Below, piece after piece: positions 23,200 through 28,413 of a stretch of DNA of 28,413 nt. Each line of letters begins with the position of its first letter. Within the stretch, counting starts at the first letter, position 1. Source of the stretch: an uncultured Eubacteriales bacterium (lineage in GTDB: Bacteria; Bacillota; Clostridia; Oscillospirales; Oscillospiraceae); the NCBI GenBank assembly GCA_900546515.1, contig URDG01000034.1, positions 1-28,413 of the forward strand, in the 5' to 3' direction. The translations under genes and the position numbers were made by a program. The notes beneath the pieces were generated by a model. It worked only from the letters and a program-made list of their open reading frames with translations. It was not told the origin of the DNA and did no database searches.

Positions 23200-23209
23200 C
23201 ATTTGTCAA
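23181..23209 (-). promoter_or_regulatory. blaI promoter (minus strand)
   Basis: On the minus strand TTGACA (23209-23204) is followed after 17 bases by TAGTCT (23186-23181). The -35 is perfect and the -10 is weak and lies inside operator 2. Confidence 0.55.
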
Positions 23210-23210
23210 T

Positions 23211-23250
23211 AAAAATCAGTCCCCCGCCGGAGGCAGAGGACTGATCTTTG
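23211..23250 (-). terminator. Terminator after the aminotransferase gene
   Basis: ATCAGTCC (23215-23222) pairs with GGACTGAT (23238-23245). On the minus strand the stem is followed by TTTTTA. A T-rich stretch on the other side may let it also work on the plus strand. It abuts the blaI -35 box. Confidence 0.75.
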
Positions 23251-23254
23251 TTTT

Positions 23255-24448
23255 TCAGTGTGTTTCGTTGTATTTCTTTATTGCGGCCGCAAGCACGTCC
23301 ATCGCGCGGCTGAGGCTTTCCTCGTTGAGCACATACGCCATGCGCACCTCGTTTTTGCCCTTGCCAGGCGTACCGTAGAACGGTTCGCCGCTGGCGAACA
23401 TTACCGTATCGCCGTTGTCGTCAAATTCATCGAGCAGCCAGGTCTGGAACTTGTCCGCATCGTCAACGGGCAGAGTCGCCATCACATAGAACGCGCCCTC
23501 GGGTACCTCGCACACGACGCCGGGTATCCCGCGCAGCTTTTCCATCATTACATCGCGGCGGTGCATGTACTCCTTTTTCACCGCTTCAAAGTATTCGGGG
23601 CCGACGGTGTACAGCTCTGCCGCCGCGAGCTGGTCAATAGTAGCCACGCACAGGCGGCACTGGCACCACTTCATGCACTGGCTCATAAACTCCCCGTTTT
23701 TGGAGAGCAGTATGCCTATGCGCGCGCCGCAGGCGGAAAAGCGCTTGGACACGGAGTCTATGACGATCACATTGTCCTCATAGCCCTCAAACTGAAGCGC
23801 GCTCATCAGAGGCTCGTCTCTGTACACGAATTCTCTGTACACCTCGTCGCAGATAAGGAACAGCCCGTGCTCGCGCGCTATGTCCAGCATCAGCTTCAGC
23901 TCTTCGCGGGTGAGCACATTGCCGGTGGGATTGCCGGGGTTCGTGATGAGTATGGCGCGGGTATGCTCGTTTATGCAGGCCTCCACACGGCTCCGCTCGG
24001 CATAGCAGTACCCATCCTCCGGGCTTGTCGCCAGCGGGCGGATGCTCGCCCCTGTCAGATAGACAGCGGTCGAATAGTTGGGATAAAACGGCTCGGGAAT
24101 TATGATCTCATCCCCATCGTCGAGTATGCTCGCCATTATCATCAGCATGGCCTCGCTGCCGCCGCTGGTGATGAGCACATCCTTGCGCTCCAGCTCAACT
24201 CCGATCTTATCATAATAGCCGCGCACGGCGTCTATCAGCACGTTTTCACCGGCAGAAGGGGCATAGGCCAGAACAGGCTCCCTGAACTCCCTGATAGCTC
24301 GGAAATATGCCTCCGGCGTCGCAATATCCGGCTGCCCGATATTCAGGTGGAAAATATTTATCCCACGCTCTTCGGCGGCGGCAGCGGCACCCGCAAACTT
24401 ACGCATGGGCGACAGCCCGCATTTTTCCATTTTCGAGGAAAATTTCAT
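23255..24448 (-). CDS. PLP-dependent aminotransferase (class I/II, AspC-like)
   Basis: A 397-aa fold-type I aminotransferase, moving an amino group between an amino acid and a 2-oxo acid; the exact substrate is not readable. Visible features are NIGQPDIATPEAY (36-48), LAYAPSAGENVLIDAV (60-75), TSGGSEAM (94-101, phosphate contact), NPGNPTG (170-176), the PLP-ring Asp in CDEVYREFVY (D201), and the Schiff-base lysine in DSVSKRFSACGARIG (K235) with R243. The start at 24448 (MKFSSKMEK) has AAGGAG 8 bases upstream; the in-frame ATG seven codons earlier would place that ribosome-binding site inside the gene. It is a single-gene unit with its own promoter and terminator. Confidence 0.92.
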   Translation of the reverse strand: MKFSSKMEKCGLSPMRKFAGAAAAAEERGINIFHLNIGQPDIATPEAYFRAIREFREPVLAYAPSAGENVLIDAVRGYYDKIGVELERKDVLITSGGSEAMLMIMASILDDGDEIIIPEPFYPNYSTAVYLTGASIRPLATSPEDGYCYAERSRVEACINEHTRAILITNPGNPTGNVLTREELKLMLDIAREHGLFLICDEVYREFVYRDEPLMSALQFEGYEDNVIVIDSVSKRFSACGARIGILLSKNGEFMSQCMKWCQCRLCVATIDQLAAAELYTVGPEYFEAVKKEYMHRRDVMMEKLRGIPGVVCEVPEGAFYVMATLPVDDADKFQTWLLDEFDDNGDTVMFASGEPFYGTPGKGKNEVRMAYVLNEESLSRAMDVLAAAIKKYNETH

Positions 24449-24481
24449 CAAGATCACTCCTTCTGTCAATAATATTTTTTG

Positions 24482-24510
24482 ATAATACCACTGTTGCCGG
24501 GATTTTTCAA
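24482..24510 (-). promoter_or_regulatory. Aminotransferase promoter (minus strand)
   Basis: On the minus strand TTGAAA (24510-24505), a 17-base spacer and TATTAT (24487-24482); each hexamer has one mismatch to consensus. Confidence 0.68.
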
Positions 24511-24560
24511 TGTAAATCGCAAAAATAATAAAAAACTTACCCGTTCCCGCAAATCAGACC

Positions 24561-24598
24561 ATGAAAGAAGGAGCTGATACCGCGTCAGCTCCTTTCAT
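24561..24598. terminator. Terminator-like hairpin beside the LysR relic
   Basis: GGAGCTGA (24570-24577) pairs with TCAGCTCC (24585-24592), extended by ATGAAA (24561-24566) with TTTCAT (24593-24598). It is probably the old terminator of the decayed minus-strand LysR gene. The rest of 24600-25011 outside the relic holds nothing I can name; there is a short direct repeat TAAAGGGAAAA around 24931-24955. Confidence 0.55.
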
Positions 24599-24651
24599 TG
24601 TAAATGTTCAAAAGAGATATGCTTCGGCCGCATGACCGCCTATTCACGAAA

Positions 24652-24903
24652 CTACGAAAAACTTGGATCCGTACCGTGCATAGCGAAGGCCGGGTGGGAC
24701 TTGAGAAACGACAGAAAAGCCTTCGCGGCAGGCGGGATGTCAGGCAGCGACGCCACTCCGATCTCCACGCTCTGACGCGGTTCAAGCGGCAGGATGCGAA
24801 CGCTGCCCGACCACGCGCGCCCGTTGATGGCGTTATTCATGCTCAGCGGATGCAAAATTATCAATAAGAACGCCGGCAGGCTGCCGGAATATTTTAAGTT
24901 CAT
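24652..24903 (-). pseudogene. C-terminal relic of a LysR-family regulator
   Basis: The minus strand reads SVRILPLEPRQSVEIGVASLP, then PPAAKAFLSFLKSHP and a stop. This is the usual end of a LysR effector-binding domain (IRILPLEPP-x-IGIA, then SPAAKAFLEFL). The DNA-binding domain and most of the effector domain are missing, and residues near the nominal start (24903) show no clear family match. The relic part I trust is about 24652-24860. It differs from the intact LysR gene at 25979-26875, so it is not a simple copy of it. Confidence 0.65.
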
Positions 24904-25011
24904 CGAAGTTGAAACGCCGCGCCTGTGCCGTAAAGGGAAAACTAAAGGGAAAATTCGATTTTTGCGTTCTCACGCTATACGTAATTTTTTGACGTTTCCG
25001 GCGTTATTTTA

Positions 25012-25048
25012 ATAAAAAAGCACCGCGGATATAACATCCACGGTGCTT
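25012..25048 (-). terminator. Terminator after tRNA-Ser (minus strand)
   Basis: AGCACCG (25019-25025) pairs with CGGTGCT (25041-25047) and GGAT with ATCC inside, with one mismatch. On the minus strand the stem runs into TTTTTTATT. Confidence 0.82.
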
Positions 25049-25054
25049 TACTTT

Positions 25055-25146
25055 TGGCGGAGAAGAAGGGATTCGAACCCTTGATACCCTTATGAGGTAT
25101 ACACGATTTCCAATCGTGCGCGCTCGACCAACTACGCGACTTCTCC
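25055..25146 (-). tRNA. tRNA-Ser (anticodon GGA)
   Basis: On the minus strand the acceptor GGAGAAG pairs with CTTCTCC, the anticodon stem CACGA/TCGTG encloses TTGGAAA with GGA as anticodon, and a long variable arm (TATACCTCATAAGGGTATC) marks a class II tRNA. The T arm is AAGGG-TTCGAAT-CCCTT, the discriminator is G and CCA is encoded (25057-25055). Confidence 0.95.
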
Positions 25147-25301
25147 ACGTTTGCTCAAGAAACACATAATATGAACTTGTCAGCTTGAACATTATAATTC
25201 ACGCGGCCGCTAAAGTCAAGGAATATTTTTTCGATTTCTGCAAAACTTATACACAGACACAGCGGCGGCGCAGACGCCGCCCGCAAGCGGAGGTGCAAGG
25301 C

Positions 25302-25745
25302 ATGAACATGACCAATGACGAATACAAAAAGTACGCAGAGACCCACGCCCCGCGTTCGAAGTCAAAGCAGAACCTGCTCTGGGCCTTCGTCACCGGCGGC
25401 ACGATATGCGCTCTCGGCCAGCTGATACTCGGGCTGTATACCGTCGCCGGACTGAGCGCGGAAAACGCCGCCACGGCGTGCTCGATCACGCTCGTGTTCA
25501 TCGGCGCGCTGCTCACGGGCCTCGGCGTTTACGACGATCTGGCCCGGCATGCCGGCGCCGGTACTCTCGTGCCGATAACGGGCTTTGCAAATTCCGTCGT
25601 CGCGCCTGCTCTTGAATTCAAGGCGGAGGGCTTCATTATGGGCACCGCCGTAAAAATGTTCAGCATTGCCGGGCCTGTCATCGTCTACGGCGTCAGCGCG
25701 AGCGTCGTATACGGCCTGATACTTGTCCTGTTCGGCGCTGCATGA
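25302..25745 (+). CDS. spoVAC: Stage V sporulation protein AC
   Basis: A 147-aa membrane protein. SpoVAC belongs to the spore inner-membrane channel system that takes up and releases dipicolinic acid, and the Bacillus protein can behave as a mechanosensitive channel. Family hallmarks are FVTGGTICALGQLILGLY (28-45), VFIGALLTGLGVYDDLARHAG (65-85) and GTLVPITGFANSVVAPALEF (87-106), the last being diagnostic; the C-terminal helix is IVYGVSASVVYGLILVLF. About four hydrophobic segments are seen. The start at 25302 has GGAGG (25289-25293) 8 bases upstream. The usual partners spoVAD and spoVAEB do not follow; instead a 47-codon gene does. Confidence 0.92.
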   Translation: MNMTNDEYKKYAETHAPRSKSKQNLLWAFVTGGTICALGQLILGLYTVAGLSAENAATACSITLVFIGALLTGLGVYDDLARHAGAGTLVPITGFANSVVAPALEFKAEGFIMGTAVKMFSIAGPVIVYGVSASVVYGLILVLFGAA

Positions 25746-25760
25746 AAGGAGACCGAAACC

Positions 25761-25904
25761 ATGTCAAAAAAGAAAAAGGAAAAGTCCGCACAGCCGCCGG
25801 TCATAACCGGCCATGATGCGCGGGCGGAGAGGCGCAGCGGCGACCGCCGCGAATGGGAGCGTGAAACGGACGCCCCGGACGGCGTCTCCGGAAACTGGAG
25901 CTGA
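25761..25904 (+). CDS. 47-aa basic, hydrophilic microprotein downstream of spoVAC
   Basis: It begins MSKKKKEKSAQPPVITGHDA and ends DGVSGNWS, with no hydrophobic segment or cysteine. The N-terminus is lysine-rich, and the middle (RAERRSGDRREWERE) is strongly charged, probably disordered or a short helix. AAGGAG (25746-25751) lies 9 bases before the ATG, starting right after the spoVAC stop codon (25743-25745). The gene ends immediately before the operon terminator. The spacing and signals argue for real translation together with spoVAC. I do not recognise it. A small basic spore protein or a SpoVAC partner is possible but is inference. Confidence 0.6.
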   Translation: MSKKKKEKSAQPPVITGHDARAERRSGDRREWERETDAPDGVSGNWS

Positions 25905-25950
25905 AAAACCGTGCGTACCGCAGGCCGCTGCGGACGCGCGGTTTTCATAT
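25905..25950 (+). terminator. Terminator after spoVAC and the microprotein gene
   Basis: AAAACCG (25905-25911) pairs with CGGTTTT (25939-25945), GCGT (25913-25916) with ACGC (25934-25937), and CCGCA (25918-25922) with TGCGG (25929-25933) around a six-base loop. CATATTT follows. Confidence 0.8.
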
Positions 25951-25978
25951 TTCAGCCTCTGCCTCCGGACGGCAGCCT

Positions 25979-26875
25979 TTATTTTTCCTCTCCGTACATA
26001 TTTCTCATGGTGGTCTGCGCGCATTGCACAAAGCTCTTTATGCTCCTGTCGTTCTGAAGGTGCTCGCTCACTGCGAGACCGAGACGCCTGAACGCAGGCG
26101 GAGAAAGCGGTATCGCCAGCACCTTGTCGGATATTCCGTCCATTACAAGCTCCGACAGCATGCTCACGCCCAGCCCGTGCGCGGCCATTGAGACGATGGC
26201 CGCATCGTCCAGCCCCGTATAGCGGAACTCCGGCGTGACCTTTTTCCCGCCGTTATCCAGCACAGGCAGGATGTCAAGCTCAAAGTCGTCGGCCGGCATA
26301 AGGAACTCCCGCCCTTCAAAAAGCTTCACCGGGAACGAGCCGCCGTCAAGCTCAAAATCTGCCGGCAATATCGCAAGCAGCGGATCGTCGCGCAGCGCGA
26401 CCCACTTCATGCCCTGACACAGCGACTCCTGATAGCTTATTATTGCGCAGTCCAGCTCGTCGTTTTTCACCGCCGCGTAGATGTCCCTCATGCCGCCCGT
26501 TGTAATGGAGACGTCTATCTCCGGCGCGGTGCGGCGCAGCTCAGAGAGTATCGCCGGAAGCCACTGGCGCGCAACGCTTGAATATGCGCCGAGACGCAGC
26601 ACCGTGAATCTGCGCTGTATGAGCCTGTCAACACTGCGCTGAAGCTCGTCTGCGCACTGCATCAGCGCGTTCATCTGCGGCAGCAGCTCCCGCCCTGCCG
26701 GAGACAGGCGCACACCGCCCTTGCTGCGCACGAGCAGCTTTACGCCCAGCTCGTCCTCAAGAGAATTCATCATATGCGTGAGTCCAGACTGCGTATAGCC
26801 CAGCTCCTCCGCCGCCGCAGTGAGACTGCCCGTATCCAGCGCCGTAAGCAGCGCGCGTATCTTTTTAGTATCCAT
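25979..26875 (-). CDS. LysR-family transcriptional regulator
   Basis: A 298-aa protein of normal LysR length. The N-terminal winged helix-turn-helix is clear: KIRALLTALDTGSLTAAAEE (5-24), YTQSGLTHMMNSLEDELG (27-44), then RSKGGVRLSPAGRELLP. The effector-binding part has LRLGAYSSVARQWLP (94-108) and AAHGLGVSMLSELVM. No strong Shine-Dalgarno sequence precedes the ATG. It is divergent from the sodium-dependent transporter gene and shares a 160-base intergenic region with it. LysR regulators usually control the divergent neighbour, so this one probably senses a substrate or product of that transporter. Confidence 0.9.
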   Translation of the reverse strand: MDTKKIRALLTALDTGSLTAAAEELGYTQSGLTHMMNSLEDELGVKLLVRSKGGVRLSPAGRELLPQMNALMQCADELQRSVDRLIQRRFTVLRLGAYSSVARQWLPAILSELRRTAPEIDVSITTGGMRDIYAAVKNDELDCAIISYQESLCQGMKWVALRDDPLLAILPADFELDGGSFPVKLFEGREFLMPADDFELDILPVLDNGGKKVTPEFRYTGLDDAAIVSMAAHGLGVSMLSELVMDGISDKVLAIPLSPPAFRRLGLAVSEHLQNDRSIKSFVQCAQTTMRNMYGEEK

Positions 26876-26935
26876 CTTTGTTAAATATTTCGCTTTCTTA
26901 TGTTTATTTTTATGTATTACAATTATTAATGAAAA

Positions 26936-26950
26936 GCATAAGAATTATGC
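26936..26950. promoter_or_regulatory. LysR-type operator candidate
   Basis: A perfect interrupted palindrome GCATAAGAATTATGC, with further A/T symmetry outside, lies just before the -35 region of the transporter promoter, centred near -45. This is the position expected for an activating LysR site, and an ATAA-N3-TTAT core fits the loose T-N11-A rule. Confidence 0.62.
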
Positions 26951-26952
26951 GT

Positions 26953-26981
26953 TTTTCTATTTTATGGCTGAGTGCTATAAT
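26953..26981 (+). promoter_or_regulatory. Transporter promoter (extended -10)
   Basis: TGCTATAAT (26973-26981) is a perfect extended -10. The -35 at 26953-26958 (TTTTCT, 17-base spacing) is poor, which fits a promoter that needs an activator. Confidence 0.65.
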
Positions 26982-27035
26982 ACCGCTAAGATTGTTTCGT
27001 AAATCGTTAAAATCTTGTGAAGAGAGGTATTAAAA

Positions 27036-28413
27036 ATGGAAAACAATCGTGGTTCATGGGGCAGCAATTTAGGTTTTATCCTTGCTGCCGTCGGTTCGGC
27101 TGTCGGTCTGGGCAACATCTGGGGCTTCCCCTACAAGATGGGCAAGAGCGGCGGCTTCGCATTCCTTATCGTCTATCTGATACTGGCCGTCATCGTCGGC
27201 CTGACCGTCATGGCCAGTGAGCTGGCGCTCGGCCGCAAGACCGGCACCGGCGTCGTCGGCGCGTACAAGGCAGTCTCCAAGAAGTATAAATGGCTAGGCT
27301 GGCTGGGCATCATCGCCCCCTTCCTCATCATGAGCTTCTACTCCGTCCTCGGCGGCTACTGCTTCCAGTACATGTTCCTGAACTTTGCGGAGCTCGGCTT
27401 CGGTCTCAGCAGCCTGTTCGGCGCTGCCATAACCGGCAGCAACACCTTCGGCGCAATGCTTGAAAACCAGTTCGGCTGCGCGATGTTCACCTTCCTGTTC
27501 GTCGGCCTGTGCATGCTCATCGTCAAGGGCGGCGTCTCCGGCGGTATTGAGAAGTTCAACAAGGTCGGTATGCCCGCGCTGTTCGTCATTCTCATTGTAC
27601 TGCTCGCGCGCACCATCACGCTCGACGGCGCGCAGGTCGGCTTCGCCTATATGCTCAGCTGCGACTGGAGCAAGGTCGGCTTCAACACCTTCCTCTCCGC
27701 GCTGGGGCAGGCGTTCTTCTCCCTGTCGCTGGGCATGGCCATCATGATCACCTACGGCTCGTATCTGCCCAAGCATGAGAACCTCGGCAAGAACACGGCG
27801 CTCATCTGCACGATGGATACGCTCGTGGCGCTCATCGCCGGCTTCATCATCGTGCCCGCGGTGTTTGCGACGCTCGGCTCCGAGAACGTCGGCAAGGGCG
27901 GCGGCTTCGCCTTCGCGTCCCTCGCGGGCGTGTTCGAGCACATGGCGGGCGGCGCGTTTTTCGGCGTGCTGTTCTATATGCTGCTCCTGTTCGCCGCGCT
28001 GACGAGCAGCATATCCCTCATCGAGGGCGTGGTGGCGTTCCTGACCGAGCGCTTCGGCTGGAAGCGCAAGCCCACAACCATCATCGTCTGCACGCTGATG
28101 TTCCTCATCGGCTGCCTGTACACCATGTCGCAGGCCGCGTTCAACATCAAGGGCATCTGGTTTGACTTCGCCAACGGCGTGAGCTTCCCCATCTTCGGCG
28201 ACTTCATGGAGTTCCTCACCGACCGTCTGATGATCCCTCTGTGCGCGCTCGGCGTGTGCATTTTCACCGGCTGGATCTGGAAGCCCGCGAATGCCGTGCA
28301 TGAGATCGAGCTGGACGGCAAGCCCTTCCGGTTCTTCGCCGAGCACAGAGCCGAGTGGGCTGTGGAAACCTGCTACACCTACCCCGGCGCCATCCAGTAC
28401 TTCGGACCCCGCG
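27036..28413 (+). CDS. Sodium-dependent transporter, NSS/SNF family (3' end outside window)
   Basis: 459 codons are visible and the frame is open to the window end. The LeuT-fold N-terminus is diagnostic: RGSWGSNLGFILAAVGSAVG (5-24) then LGNIWGFPYKMGKSGG, the unwound first helix that binds Na+ and substrate. Later segments include FYSVLGGYCFQYMF, FFSLSLGMAIMITYGSYLP and ALTSSISLIEGVVAFLTE, where the serines of the TSS stretch contribute to the Na2 site in LeuT. Ten or more spans are apparent. Members bring in amino acids or related compounds with Na+; the substrate is not readable. AGAGAGG (27021-27027) precedes the ATG. It is likely controlled by the divergent LysR protein. Confidence 0.93.
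   Translation, partial: MENNRGSWGSNLGFILAAVGSAVGLGNIWGFPYKMGKSGGFAFLIVYLILAVIVGLTVMASELALGRKTGTGVVGAYKAVSKKYKWLGWLGIIAPFLIMSFYSVLGGYCFQYMFLNFAELGFGLSSLFGAAITGSNTFGAMLENQFGCAMFTFLFVGLCMLIVKGGVSGGIEKFNKVGMPALFVILIVLLARTITLDGAQVGFAYMLSCDWSKVGFNTFLSALGQAFFSLSLGMAIMITYGSYLPKHENLGKNTALICTMDTLVALIAGFIIVPAVFATLGSENVGKGGGFAFASLAGVFEHMAGGAFFGVLFYMLLLFAALTSSISLIEGVVAFLTERFGWKRKPTTIIVCTLMFLIGCLYTMSQAAFNIKGIWFDFANGVSFPIFGDFMEFLTDRLMIPLCALGVCIFTGWIWKPANAVHEIELDGKPFRFFAEHRAEWAVETCYTYPGAIQYFGPR

Noticed and set aside
23258..24472. Long plus-strand open frame opposite the aminotransferase
   Set aside because: It is the mirror of a well-defined minus-strand enzyme, has no ribosome-binding site and no recognisable domain.
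24561..24635. 24-codon open frame starting MKEGADTASAPF
   Set aside because: It lies across a terminator-like hairpin, lacks a ribosome-binding site and has no supporting context.
25221..25250. SigG/SigF-type promoter upstream of spoVAC (GAATA followed by an A-rich element)
   Set aside because: The -10 part does not match the forespore consensus and the spacing is off; I could not support it by eye.
27294..28346. Long minus-strand open frame inside the transporter gene
   Set aside because: Its His/Glu/Ala-rich composition is typical of the antisense of a GC-rich membrane-protein gene; the plus-strand NSS transporter explains the region.

Overview
The window reads as a moderately GC-rich chromosomal segment of an endospore-forming (or recently spore-forming) member of the Clostridia, most likely an Oscillospirales/Ruminococcaceae-like gut anaerobe. 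The basis is sporulation/germination genes (YpeB, SpoVAC), a bacterial V-type ATPase operon in the order F-I-K-E-C-G-A-B-D, RicT (PSP1 family), a BlaI/BlaR1-type pair, Shine-Dalgarno-led genes with some TTG/GTG starts, and AT-rich intergenic regions with SigA-type promoters and rho-independent terminators. The taxonomic placement is inference. I see no phage genes, insertion sequences or CRISPR array.

Layout. 1-716: the 3' end of a tRNA (probably Gln), tRNA-Lys(TTT), a terminator and a GNAT acetyltransferase. 773-3016: holB-ricT behind a strong promoter. 3021-3503 (minus): YfcE-type metallophosphoesterase. 3556-4572: an unrecognised three-gene module of small proteins (80, 130 and 97 aa) with its own promoter and terminator. 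4579-6762 (minus): trpS-tagO. 6826-8524: gltX, divergent from trpS with overlapping -35 boxes. 8668-9645: the decayed remnant of an ABC uptake system, a beheaded solute-binding protein joined to the tail of its ATPase. 9702-10985: ypeB. 11058-20001: the complete V-ATPase operon with two candidate promoters and a palindromic operator candidate. 20036-20590: a second GNAT. 20599-23209 (minus): blaI-blaR1-type pair with a double operator. 23255-24510 (minus): PLP aminotransferase. 24652-24903 (minus): tail of a dead LysR gene. 25055-25146 (minus): tRNA-Ser(GGA). 25302-25950: spoVAC plus a 47-aa microprotein. 25979-28413: a LysR regulator divergent from a sodium-dependent NSS transporter that runs off the window end.

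How it fits together. The V-ATPase c subunit keeps the Na+-binding residues known from the Enterococcus hirae enzyme, so the pump probably moves Na+. The NSS transporter at the right edge would spend the resulting sodium gradient. Two relics (ABC transporter, LysR) suggest ongoing gene loss by deletion. The least explained intact items are the three-gene small-protein module (3615-4550), the M56 receptor whose extracellular half lacks the penicillin-binding motifs of BlaR1, and the microprotein behind spoVAC.
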